From: Gemmatales bacterium
GTDB taxonomy: Bacteria > Planctomycetota > Planctomycetia > Gemmatales > HRBIN36
Reading direction: 5' to 3'
Assembly (NCBI GenBank): GCA_025060195.1
Contig: JANXCQ010000021.1
Location: 1 to 64,000 of the forward strand
DNA: 64,000 nucleotides
This document shows, piece after piece, positions 32,145-41,709 of this stretch. The notes beneath the pieces are model-generated. The model saw only the letters and a program-made list of their open reading frames with translations, was not told the origin of the DNA and ran no database searches. The number at the start of each line of letters is the position of its first letter. The first letter of the stretch is position 1. Made by a program: the position numbers and the translations under genes.

Positions 32145-32627
32145 ATGATGGGTCAGCAACCAGAAGTGGGGAGCGAAGTTCATACTGGTGCATGTGAGCT
32201 GCCGCAAGGCAATCCATCCGAGGAGGAAATTCGTCGAATCTTGAACGATATTCGGGTCGTGGCTATCGTGGGCCTTTCTGATAAACCTGACCGAGATAGT
32301 TATCGCGTAGCTGCCTACTTGAAGCAACAGGGCTATCGGATTATTCCCGTGAACCCGAACATTGCGGAGGTCTTAGGAGAGAGGGCCTATCGCGACTTGC
32401 GTGAAATACTTGAGCGGCCCGATGCCGTAGTTGTGTTTCGCCGGCCCGAGGTGGTTCCCGAAATTGCCGAGCAAGCCATACAAATCGGGGCAAAAGTCCT
32501 TTGGCTGCAATTAGGAATCGTGCACAACGCCGCGGCGGAACGAGCCCGCGCCGCTGGAATAAGTGTGGTGCAAAATCGTTGCATCATGCAGGAGCATCGA
32601 CGGTTTCTGGGTCCGTCTGCGTCCTAG
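32145..32627 (+). CDS. CoA-binding (Rossmann) domain protein, YccU-like
   Basis: VVAIVGLSDKPDRDSYRVAAYLKQQGYRIIPVNPNIAEVLGERAYRDL; VVFRRPEVVPEIAEQAI; LWLQLGIVHNAAAERARAAGISVVQNRCIMQEH. Confidence 0.9.
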   Translation: MMGQQPEVGSEVHTGACELPQGNPSEEEIRRILNDIRVVAIVGLSDKPDRDSYRVAAYLKQQGYRIIPVNPNIAEVLGERAYRDLREILERPDAVVVFRRPEVVPEIAEQAIQIGAKVLWLQLGIVHNAAAERARAAGISVVQNRCIMQEHRRFLGPSAS

Positions 32628-32680
32628 CTGTGAGGTAAAATAATGTAGGTGCACCGGGACTACATCTACGCCAACGCATC

Positions 32681-34666
32681 ATGGGCATGGAGCGATCCGC
32701 ATATCTCGTGGTGCGCCGACATGACGGCTTAGGGAACGTTTACCCTCTAGAGCCAACGCATCGGCACTTAATCGGGCGTGCCAAGACGAGCGAGATCGTC
32801 TTGGCCGACGATCTGTGCAGCCGACAGCACGCGGAAGTTTACTATCGCGAAGGTGCTTGGTGGATACGGGACTGCGGTAGCCTGAATGGCACCCGGGTCA
32901 ACGGGCAATTAGTGACCTCGGAATGTACGCTGTCACCCAACGACGAAGTGCTGATCGGCCGTACGCGGCTGGTCTTCGTGGAGCGGTTGGACCAACTCGA
33001 GCAGACCCGCGAAATGCCCGTGCCCGTTGGCGAAGAACGTTTGCTCATTCGAAAACGTTTGGGCCGCACGCGCTATGAAATGACAGATCTGCCTGACTTG
33101 GCTGAACAAGACATTACGGAACCGCCGACCGTTTTAGTCAATCGCCAACGCATTAGTCGCGATTTATCGCTTCTGTATCGGTTGGCGTTGGAAATGGGGT
33201 TGGTGAGCAGCGACACGGAATTGGCCCGTGTCGTCCTGAATGGTCTCTTAGAAGCGACCCTCGCAGATGCTGCGCTATTGTGCGAACTTCATGAGGGACG
33301 TGCCAGTGTTTTGGCGCACCAGGAGAGGACCCTGGGCGGGGTAACTCCCAGGGTTCCTGATTTCGTTATCCAAGAGGTCATCAAGACCCGAGAGGCCATA
33401 TTCGCGGAACATCCGCGGCGTTTGCAATTCTCGGAACGAGACAATCCGCGTACCTTACTCACGCGAAGCGGCCACGGGATGATTTCCGCGCTCATCTGTG
33501 CGCCGGTGGTCATTCACGACCGCGTCGAATTGTTGCTCGCGGTTTGCGTTTTAGACCCGCTCAAATCGCTCACGAGTGAAGACCTCGACGTTACGGTTGC
33601 GCTCGCTAAACAGCTGGCTGTCTCCTGGCAGGCAGTCCGTCGGCAACAGGAATTAGCCCAGGAAAATAAGAGGTTGCGCGACCAAATTCTGCAAGAAGTG
33701 CGGTTAGTGGGCGAAAGCGCAGCGATGCAGGAGGTCAAGCAGAAAATTCAGTTAGCTGCTCGCTCTGATGCCACCGTGCTAATTCGTGGCGAAACTGGGG
33801 TAGGCAAAGAACTGGTCGCCCGGGCCATTCACTTGTGTAGTCCTCGTGCGGGGAAACCCTTTGTATGTTTGAACTGCGCTGCTTTAGCAGAGTCGCTTTT
33901 AGAGAGCGAGTTATTTGGCCATGAGAAAGGCGCTTTTACGGGCGCTACCGAGCGGAAGATTGGTAAGTTTGAATCAGCTCACCAAGGCACGATCTTCTTG
34001 GATGAAATTGGCGAAATGACTCCGAGCGCCCAGGCTAAGTTGCTACGCGTCCTTGAAGGCCATCCCTTCGAGCGCGTCGGAGGTTCGCAGCCTATTCGTG
34101 TGGACGTTCGCGTGGTGGCCGCAACCAATCGTCCCTTAGAGGAAGCCATTCGAGCGGGACGCTTCCGTATGGACTTGTATTATCGTTTGCAGGTCATCGA
34201 GATTTATGTACCGCCGTTGCGGGAACGGCGCGAGGACATTCCACTGTTGGCCGAGTTTTTCCTCCGACAGTTCGCCCAGCAAATGGGCCGACGCCTGCGC
34301 GGGTTTACTCCTGCGGCGATGAAAAAACTTCTCGAGCATCCTTGGCCTGGCAACGTCCGTGAGCTCCGCAACGTCATCGAACGTGCCGTGGTCCTGAGCC
34401 AGCATCACACCATTGACGCCGACGATATTTGGCTAGCTCCCGTACGCCCGGAAGGCGCCGTCGGGGAAACGCAAAAGCCGACCTATGAACCAATTTCCCT
34501 CGAAGAATTAGAAAAACGGCATATCCAGGCGACCCTGGAATACACCAAATGGAACAAAAGCCAGGCCGCTCGCATTTTGGGTATCGAACGTTCCACTTTA
34601 GACCGAAAGATTCACGCCTATGGTCTGAACAAGGAGGCAGGCAAAGAGTCTCCAGGCGACTCTTAA
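32681..34666 (+). CDS. FHA-GAF-AAA+ sigma-54-dependent transcriptional activator (Fis-type HTH)
   Basis: [53 protein letters not shown]+: [43 protein letters not shown]-terminal [27 protein letters not shown]. Confidence 0.96.
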   Translation: MGMERSAYLVVRRHDGLGNVYPLEPTHRHLIGRAKTSEIVLADDLCSRQHAEVYYREGAWWIRDCGSLNGTRVNGQLVTSECTLSPNDEVLIGRTRLVFVERLDQLEQTREMPVPVGEERLLIRKRLGRTRYEMTDLPDLAEQDITEPPTVLVNRQRISRDLSLLYRLALEMGLVSSDTELARVVLNGLLEATLADAALLCELHEGRASVLAHQERTLGGVTPRVPDFVIQEVIKTREAIFAEHPRRLQFSERDNPRTLLTRSGHGMISALICAPVVIHDRVELLLAVCVLDPLKSLTSEDLDVTVALAKQLAVSWQAVRRQQELAQENKRLRDQILQEVRLVGESAAMQEVKQKIQLAARSDATVLIRGETGVGKELVARAIHLCSPRAGKPFVCLNCAALAESLLESELFGHEKGAFTGATERKIGKFESAHQGTIFLDEIGEMTPSAQAKLLRVLEGHPFERVGGSQPIRVDVRVVAATNRPLEEAIRAGRFRMDLYYRLQVIEIYVPPLRERREDIPLLAEFFLRQFAQQMGRRLRGFTPAAMKKLLEHPWPGNVRELRNVIERAVVLSQHHTIDADDIWLAPVRPEGAVGETQKPTYEPISLEELEKRHIQATLEYTKWNKSQAARILGIERSTLDRKIHAYGLNKEAGKESPGDS

Positions 34667-35274
34667 TGCAGAAATTCGAAATCGTCCAACGAAGGCGGCG
34701 GATACAGTCTATCCCAGTACATTTCGAGATACGATCGTCGTTCTGGCTGATCCAATCCCAGGTACTCCGCTAAACGTTCCAGAGCCTCTCGCGCTTTGTC
34801 TAGTTTCGTCGCGGATACCTGTGTTTCGAGCTCGACAAACATACCCACAGACGGCACCTGATCCAGGGAAACTTTCACCTCATAACCTTCCCAGTGCAGA
34901 TGAAAATAGGTGCGCTCTTTATAAAGCGAGGCGATTGCCCGATAACCGAGGTGCTCCAACAGCGCGCAGGCCTGATCAAACATAGCAGGGGAGCGCAGTT
35001 CAACCTCGACCTCACGACGTGTCTTGCTCTGCGGGTCGCAACGAGGTCCTTTGTAGGTAATCCAAAGGCGCTCTGAAGTGCGACGTAACCGCAATGCCTC
35101 ATCGGTTTGCTCGAAGGGACGATCGGGGGCTGCGTAGTAGACATCAGTTTCGCACACCAACGGACAGCTTTTCGCTCCCAGTGCCTCTAATCTCTCCCGC
35201 ACTCTTATTAAGTCGCTTACAGCATACTTCAACTCCACCTCAAGATTGTCAGCTGGTCCGGCCTCTTGAGTCAT
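34663..35274 (-). CDS. Class IV adenylate cyclase/CYTH domain protein
   Basis: EVELKYAV (ExExK), [47 protein letters not shown]-type segment, ELETQVS. Confidence 0.88.
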   Translation of the reverse strand: MTQEAGPADNLEVELKYAVSDLIRVRERLEALGAKSCPLVCETDVYYAAPDRPFEQTDEALRLRRTSERLWITYKGPRCDPQSKTRREVEVELRSPAMFDQACALLEHLGYRAIASLYKERTYFHLHWEGYEVKVSLDQVPSVGMFVELETQVSATKLDKAREALERLAEYLGLDQPERRSYLEMYWDRLYPPPSLDDFEFLH

Positions 35275-35429
35275 GGTTAGACCTCAGGTATGATTTGGCG
35301 GAAAAAGCCCGTGCCCGTTAATCCGTTGTATCTCTGGGATCAAAAATCCTTTAATAATGTGGTGCGTCTATTGATAATCCTAAGGTCAGCGTCGCTTGGA
35401 AGCCAATCGCACTTCGCACGACTAGCAAA

Positions 35430-36089
35430 TTGGGGAAAGTAGCCATGTTCGAGCAACTACAGTACTGGGCCCAGCGTTGGGGTTGGCGTTCCGAAGGAGT
35501 CGAACTGAAGCAACTGCAAGAGGCAGGAAGGCGGGGAGCGCGCATCGGTGTGTTTCAAGATGCGGGCCGTACCGAGTGGTGGCAGCCTGAGGACAAACTT
35601 CCCGATACATGGCTACCGTTGACCCATTGGTCGGAACCTGCCGACGTGGACGCTCTGATCCTTATCACGGATCGTTTGTTGCCGACGAGCCGGTTGTCCA
35701 TGACGGCCATTTTGCGGCCACGCACCTTGACATTAGGTATTACGGGCCCCGACACAGGAGATGTCGAAGAGTTGCAGGAAGCGGTCTATGAAGTGTGTGA
35801 GGCACACGGCTGGGCTGTGAATAGTCTAACCGCAGTGGCTACCGTCCAAGGCGATGCAGGCACGGCACTCTTTGAGGAGTGGGCGGAACGGAGGGAAATC
35901 CCCTTGCTGGCTTATCCACCAGCCCGTCTGTCGATTTTGCCTGGGACTGCCCAGGTCAAGGTCGAGGATAACACGGCATGGCACACTCAAGTGGTGGCTA
36001 TGCTTGCTGCCGGGGTTTCGCATTGCGTTGTGCCTGCCACTCGTTGTGGCGCGTGGTGCTTGGCACTAGCCCGCCGGCGAACCGGTTAG
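35430..36089 (+). CDS. CbiG/CobE C-terminal-like protein (cobalamin biosynthesis family homologue)
   Basis: LTLGITGPDTGDVEELQEAVYEVCEAHGWAVNSLTAVATVQGDAGTALFEEWAERREIPLLAYPPARLSIL...HCVVPATRCGAWCLALARR follows the CbiG C-terminal layout; preceded by a CbiG-mid-like linker. Confidence 0.55.
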   Translation: MGKVAMFEQLQYWAQRWGWRSEGVELKQLQEAGRRGARIGVFQDAGRTEWWQPEDKLPDTWLPLTHWSEPADVDALILITDRLLPTSRLSMTAILRPRTLTLGITGPDTGDVEELQEAVYEVCEAHGWAVNSLTAVATVQGDAGTALFEEWAERREIPLLAYPPARLSILPGTAQVKVEDNTAWHTQVVAMLAAGVSHCVVPATRCGAWCLALARRRTG

Positions 36090-36277
36090 GCAGAAGCCTG
36101 AAAGTCTGTTGACTTTTTGGGAAGTATCGGACATAGGGTCTAAGCCAATTACATCGCAGTTACTAGGCTCTGCAGCAGTTGCACGCCTTCCTTTTCATCT
36201 TACGCTAAACGCTTTAAGGCCGATTAATGCACCGCAGGGAAGTCCAGCGTCGGTGTGGCGCGGGAGGAGTAAATTAC

Positions 36278-37627
36278 ATGCATGGAACCCCGAAGCAAAG
36301 TTTAGCCTTGTTCCTGGCCATTATGGCGATAGCCGCACCGTCCGAGGCAGAGGCGCAAGGCACCGCGACTTTGGGTGTGCCACGCCAAGGACGTATTGTT
36401 CCCGCTTCCCAAATTACCACCTTAGCATCGCCGGGTCCTTCCTCGCCGAGTCCCACGCTGCCTAAAGCCACGCTCGGAACACCACGTAAGACGCCAGCGA
36501 GTTGCACTCATGTGGAGACGAATTGTCTTGAGAAACGATTCGCTGCGACAACTCAACCGGTTTGTTACGCGCAAGCAAGGGAGGCACTACAGCTAAGTCG
36601 GGAGGTCCCGATTTATCATGACGTGTACAAACCTCAATCCTGGGAGCCATATATCGTGCGTGGATCGGTAGATGAAAGCTACCTCCAGGGCGTTCCTGGG
36701 TCAAATTCATTCCATACCGCGGGAACGGGACCGGCGCCGCCTTGGGATTGGTTCAACCGTACTGTGCATGATACTGGGCTGGGGCAATACTTTGAATGGT
36801 TTCAAATCAGAAACACTTTCCAAAGTGACCATGCTTTTGATGAGTTTGTTTCTCCAGTTACGAATCCGTTTTTCTTCGAAGACCCGCGTGCATTAACAGA
36901 GCTTCGTCCCGTCTTCATTTTCCAGAACACACCGAGAGGAAATCCGCTGTTTAGGGGTGGCAATATTCAAATGTTTTCATTGCAAGGTCGTTTAGCCCTG
37001 AACGAGCGTTTGTCCATTGTTGTGCCGAAACTAGGCTTGATTGCCTTTCAACCTGACCCGCCTTCACCTTTAGGCGACGAAATTGGCTTCGCCGAAATCA
37101 TCGTTGGGCCCAAGCTCACCTTCTGGCGCGATGACGCTGCTAACGTTCTCGCAGCGTTCGGCGTTCACTTTGAGATTCCCGCGGGCGGGGGCGATGTGTT
37201 CCAAAACACAGGTAGCGGCGCTGTAGTGCCTTACCTTACCCTTGGTAAAGAACTGCTCGATAATTTGCATTTCCTCGGCGCTATCGGCTATCGCGCGGGC
37301 TTCGACTCCGACCGCAGCGACTCTTTCTTCGTCAGCCTCCACGCCGACTACGAGTTTTATCGGATCATTTATCCGTTTATTGAAGTCAACTGGTTCCATT
37401 ACACCAGTGGAGGAAACGTCTTGGCCGGTAACTTTGAGGGAGGCGACCTGTTCAATTTCGGCAGCACGGGCGCTAGCGGGGAAGATATTGTAACCATGGG
37501 CGTCGGCGGGCGGGTGAAAATTCTTGGCGAGGAATTGCAAGCGGGTGCGGCCTTCGAATTCCCGCTGACTAAAGGCAAAGACATCATGGACTGGCGAATT
37601 ACCATAGATCTAATCTGGCGTTATTAA
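36278..37627 (+). CDS. Secreted hypothetical protein, putative outer-membrane beta-barrel
   Basis: Signal peptide MHGTPKQSLALFLAIMAIAAPSEAEAQG; alternating aromatic/polar strand-like segments ending in aromatic IWRY. Confidence 0.65.
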   Translation: MHGTPKQSLALFLAIMAIAAPSEAEAQGTATLGVPRQGRIVPASQITTLASPGPSSPSPTLPKATLGTPRKTPASCTHVETNCLEKRFAATTQPVCYAQAREALQLSREVPIYHDVYKPQSWEPYIVRGSVDESYLQGVPGSNSFHTAGTGPAPPWDWFNRTVHDTGLGQYFEWFQIRNTFQSDHAFDEFVSPVTNPFFFEDPRALTELRPVFIFQNTPRGNPLFRGGNIQMFSLQGRLALNERLSIVVPKLGLIAFQPDPPSPLGDEIGFAEIIVGPKLTFWRDDAANVLAAFGVHFEIPAGGGDVFQNTGSGAVVPYLTLGKELLDNLHFLGAIGYRAGFDSDRSDSFFVSLHADYEFYRIIYPFIEVNWFHYTSGGNVLAGNFEGGDLFNFGSTGASGEDIVTMGVGGRVKILGEELQAGAAFEFPLTKGKDIMDWRITIDLIWRY

Positions 37628-39099
37628 GACTCAGACAGTTCCGATGCCTGGTTCGATTGTGCCGAAGTCGTCTCGGGATTCCCGTCGCTAACCGCGGCAG
37701 ACTGCCTTAGCACAGGCGTGATCGCGACTGGTGCTTCAGGTTCAGTTGAGCCAGCGGCAACTTGACCAAGGGCCGACAAGTTACTCGTGCTTTTCGCCTT
37801 GTCACTCACCGTCGGAGTACTGTTTGGCGCTTGGCTCGCTTGCTCCGCATCCGCCAGGAGCGATTCTCCTTCCTTTGTGCTTACGTCTTCCTTCACAGTC
37901 GAAGGCGACATGAGTTGAGCGGGGGGCAAATCGGGTGCGGATGTGCTCGACGCTATGGCTTTTGCCTGACGCGCCTTCCATTCGCTCACTCGCTGAGAAA
38001 TCCGCCGCAGGATTGCCTGTGGATCTTTCCTTTTGGGAGGCATCTCTGCCTCGCTCGGAGGCGGAATGGGCGCCCAAGTCCACGCCGACAGGGCACCGAT
38101 AACTTCCTTAGGCGTCTGAAACCGCTCCAGCCGCGACTTCGCCATCATCTTTTCTACCACCGCTTCCATCTCCGGCGGCACGTCCGGGCGGAACGAACGA
38201 ATGGGCGGCGGCTTGCGGACTTGGTGCCATAACAATTTCTGGGCCACCGTTCCTTCCTCAAACGGCGCTCGTCCAGTCAAGAGAAAATAGAACGTTGCCC
38301 CCAGGCTGTAAATGTCCGAACGAATATCTACCTCATAAGGCGTGGTCGCCTGTTCAGGGGAGATGTAGTCAGCGGTTCCGATCACAGCGTTTTCGTCATA
38401 ACGTTTCGTCAGCTCGTACCGCTCTTCAAAAAAGCGGGCTAACCCCATGTCCAAAATTTTCACCACTCCCTGCCGACTAAGCAATAAGTTACCTGGCTTG
38501 ATATCCCGGTGCACCCAACCGGCTTCGTAAGCATGCTCCAAACCCGCGGCAGTTTGCGCTATGTAGTGCGCTGCGCGGCGAATCTCGAGAGGCCCGTGTC
38601 TTTTCACCAACTGATGCAAACTCACTCCATCCACGTACTCCATGACCAGAAAATGCACCTTATCGTTGCGATCAACATCATAAGCCCGAACAATGTTGGG
38701 ATGATCAAGGGCGGCAATAGCACGGGCCTCTCGGTAAAACCGCTCCACCGCCTCGGTGTCATTTGCATTGATGGGCAAAATTTTCAGCGCTACCAACCTA
38801 CCCATGTAAACGTGTTCGCACAACAAGACGCTGCCCATGCCACCCGAACCCAAAAGCTCCAATAGCTTATATTTGCCAGCCACTAAAAAACCGCGATATT
38901 TACCCTGCAGCAGCTGATTAGCTTGCAACTTGGTCAGCACACCATCCTGCACCATGCGCTCAGCGAGCGCTCTCGCCGAATCAGGAGCTGCCTGTTGCAA
39001 CTGAAGATACTCCCAGTACGCATCGAGGAGCTCTTCCCCGATCAGGCCGCTCCTACGCACTAGCAACAAAAAATCAGCACTGCTAGTCGGCGGGGACAT
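37624..39099 (-). CDS. Serine/threonine protein kinase
   Basis: YKLLELLGSGGMGSVLLCEHVYMGRLVALKIL, HRDIKPGNLLLSRQGVVKILDMGLAR, GTADYISPEQ. Confidence 0.95.
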   Translation of the reverse strand: MSPPTSSADFLLLVRRSGLIGEELLDAYWEYLQLQQAAPDSARALAERMVQDGVLTKLQANQLLQGKYRGFLVAGKYKLLELLGSGGMGSVLLCEHVYMGRLVALKILPINANDTEAVERFYREARAIAALDHPNIVRAYDVDRNDKVHFLVMEYVDGVSLHQLVKRHGPLEIRRAAHYIAQTAAGLEHAYEAGWVHRDIKPGNLLLSRQGVVKILDMGLARFFEERYELTKRYDENAVIGTADYISPEQATTPYEVDIRSDIYSLGATFYFLLTGRAPFEEGTVAQKLLWHQVRKPPPIRSFRPDVPPEMEAVVEKMMAKSRLERFQTPKEVIGALSAWTWAPIPPPSEAEMPPKRKDPQAILRRISQRVSEWKARQAKAIASSTSAPDLPPAQLMSPSTVKEDVSTKEGESLLADAEQASQAPNSTPTVSDKAKSTSNLSALGQVAAGSTEPEAPVAITPVLRQSAAVSDGNPETTSAQSNQASELSES

Positions 39100-39236
39100 A
39101 ACTAAAGATGAGCCTCACCATGGTATCTCTTGCCTTCGGCAAGAAATCTCAGTAGCCTCAGCAGGTCTTGCATACCCTGGGCGCAAACCCCATTCTTATC
39201 ATAATGAAATTAGGTATTGAAAGCGATAGGCCCACC

Positions 39237-39905
39237 ATGTGGAAGCAATGTCTGCGCCATGTTCTGTTCCTGCATTGGCCCCTAGAAGCTGCGATCATTC
39301 GCAAGCATATTCCTCGTCCGCTTGCGGTGGATCAATACGAAAACCAAGCGTGGCTGAGCCTAGTTGTGGTGCGTTTGGAGATAGCGCTGGCAAGTATTCC
39401 GTGGCCTCGCCTACGATTCCCGCAGGTAAACTTACGGACCTATGTGCGCTACCGCGATCGTCCCGGCATTTGGTTTTTCAGTCTCCACCCTCACCACCAG
39501 TTCGCCTCCAACGTAGCTCGCTGGATGACTCCTTTGCCGTTTCGGCACGCGCATGTCCATTATCAGTTGGGTCGGCACGGTGGTCGCATCCACGCCGTAT
39601 GTCGGCATCGTTGTTACTTGGAATTGGACATAATGTTTACCATCACAAGCTCCACGGCCACATGCGCCACGCTCGAAACCTGGCTGTTGGAACGATACCA
39701 TGTCTTCGCGGTGAACCGACGGGGCACGTTGCTGGTCGGTAACTTTCAGCATGAACCGTGGCAAACGTTTCAGGCCCAGGTGGATAATTGCCGCTTCAGC
39801 GCAGCGCCTCTTTTGGGTCTGAACTTCCCAGCACCGCCAGTCGCGAATTTCTCCCTGGGCGTAGATGGACAATTTGGTTCCTTCCAGCCCCTCATTGGCG
39901 CCTAA
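39237..39905 (+). CDS. DUF2071 family protein
   Basis: LFLHWPLEAAIIRKHIPRPLAVDQYENQAWLSLVVVRLE, NLRTYVRYRDRPGIWFFSLHP. Confidence 0.8.
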   Translation: MWKQCLRHVLFLHWPLEAAIIRKHIPRPLAVDQYENQAWLSLVVVRLEIALASIPWPRLRFPQVNLRTYVRYRDRPGIWFFSLHPHHQFASNVARWMTPLPFRHAHVHYQLGRHGGRIHAVCRHRCYLELDIMFTITSSTATCATLETWLLERYHVFAVNRRGTLLVGNFQHEPWQTFQAQVDNCRFSAAPLLGLNFPAPPVANFSLGVDGQFGSFQPLIGA

Positions 39906-40074
39906 TTATGCTGACCATGTGGACTATTAGAGTAAATAGCGGTTGAGAAGCTTTTGAGCTTGAAGCCTTCCTCCAACGTGTTTAAGGGCGTCCACTAGCT
40001 CGCCGATACTCCGTATGACTCGTCGGGAGGACGAAAGCCACGGGAGCTGCCGCCTAGAGCCAAGGAGGGTGCTG

Positions 40075-41346
40075 ATGTCGCGTCTCCGAACAGCCCAACA
40101 TATAAATTCCGTTTCTCGCCCGTTGAAACTCGGACTCTACGCCCTGCTCGCGGGGTGGTTTTGCTCAACTTCCGCTCATGCGCAAACTTACGAAGAACTG
40201 CTACGCGAAAATGCCGTCCTCAAAGAGCGCATTCGCCAGCTGGAAAAACAGCTATCAGAGATTTCAGCCTCTGGTCCAACTGCACAAAACACCCAGCATC
40301 AACACACGCATGACGCGAATCACCAACATAGTCCGCCACCTTTTGGGCCTCACTGGGGGCCTCAGGACTTGACCTATACTCCGCCAACCCGTTATCGCTA
40401 CGTCGATCCGTTTCACCCTAACTGGTGGAAGCCACAAGACCATTATCGGCCTTATTCCTGGTATCCACCGCCCAGCCAGGGATTCTTCCGCGACCTTTTC
40501 TTTGGTCCGGTCATTGACACTCACCGCAGTCCCCGAGGTACCCCCTGGGTCCACCCCTTCACTATCGAACCGGCACAAATCCACCGCGACCTGTTCTTCT
40601 TCTATAAATTCACAAAAAACGCCGAGGGTTCTCCGGTAGATGAACATGAACTCGAAGCCCATCTCGACTGGGGACTTACACGCCGATTTGGTTTTGTCCT
40701 GGCCGCTCCCTTCCTCGGTTTGGAAGACCCTGCGGGCCATCAGACAGGCTTCAGCGACATTGAGTTCGCCCCTCGTATCGTTTGGATTGAGAGCGAAACT
40801 TTCTTCCTGGCCAGTAACATCTTCTTCACCTTCCCCACTGGCGATGCCGACCGCGACCTCGGTCGCGGAGAAGTTACTATTGCTCCCTTCGTTACCACAT
40901 GGCACGATATAGGCAGTTGGCGCTTCCTCCCCTGGCGCAACTGGAACCAGATTCAACTTAACTTTGGTCCTGAAGTCGGCCTGGAAAGCGGCGATACCAG
41001 TCTCCTTTATACGGTGATGTACGCTCATTCCTTTCTCGGTCCTCGTATCATCCCGCCGCACTTTCACCATTTCCACCATCATCATGGCAATCACCACCAT
41101 CACGATGAAGGCATTATTTCTCCCGTGGGCCCCGCTTATCCAGAGGGACTTATCAGCCTATTACTTGAGTTCAATGGTCAATCCGAACTATTCGGCGACC
41201 GCATCACCTACTTACAACTTTTAACAGGTGTCAACTACGCGCTCACTGAAACCTCCGAACTTCGCTTCGGTGTAAATTTCCCCCTCAACCAGTTTGACCG
41301 CCAAATGGACATCCAATACATCTTTGCCTTCACCTGGGTTTATTAG
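40075..41346 (+). CDS. His-rich secreted protein, putative outer-membrane beta-barrel
   Basis: Signal LKLGLYALLAGWFCSTSAHAQ, coiled coil YEELLRENAVLKERIRQLEKQL, His clusters QHQHTHDANHQH and HFHHFHHHHGNHHHHDE, barrel-like C-term ending FAFTWVY. Confidence 0.65.
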   Translation: MSRLRTAQHINSVSRPLKLGLYALLAGWFCSTSAHAQTYEELLRENAVLKERIRQLEKQLSEISASGPTAQNTQHQHTHDANHQHSPPPFGPHWGPQDLTYTPPTRYRYVDPFHPNWWKPQDHYRPYSWYPPPSQGFFRDLFFGPVIDTHRSPRGTPWVHPFTIEPAQIHRDLFFFYKFTKNAEGSPVDEHELEAHLDWGLTRRFGFVLAAPFLGLEDPAGHQTGFSDIEFAPRIVWIESETFFLASNIFFTFPTGDADRDLGRGEVTIAPFVTTWHDIGSWRFLPWRNWNQIQLNFGPEVGLESGDTSLLYTVMYAHSFLGPRIIPPHFHHFHHHHGNHHHHDEGIISPVGPAYPEGLISLLLEFNGQSELFGDRITYLQLLTGVNYALTETSELRFGVNFPLNQFDRQMDIQYIFAFTWVY

Positions 41347-41709
41347 TCCGCCCGGTAGGGCAATCCTTACAATATCTTCCCATACCGGATAATCCCCTAG
41401 TGCGCGGCCGAAAAGCTAAACATTCTCTGGCTCGGTCTTGGCATATCTAAGCATATGGATTGTTTTGTTGATGTTGTCAAACGAGACCGTCTCCGAGGGA
41501 AACTAAGCAACTAATTGGCGACGGAATTATCGAATTCAGTTCATGACTAAAAAACTCACACCGCCGCACTGCCAGGAATGCATCCACTAATAACTTATCA
41601 AACTATGGGCCAATTTAGTTGAACATATCGCCTTGCCTCACTGCAATTTCAACCTAATAGTTGTATAATGGCATCCGCTGTCGGACCTAAGCAAGTGGGA
41701 GGCAACCAG

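Noticed and set aside
40264-41103. 279-aa minus-strand ORF opposite the His-rich protein
   Set aside because: Its MMVVIAMMMVEM start is simply the complement of His codons; no independent support.
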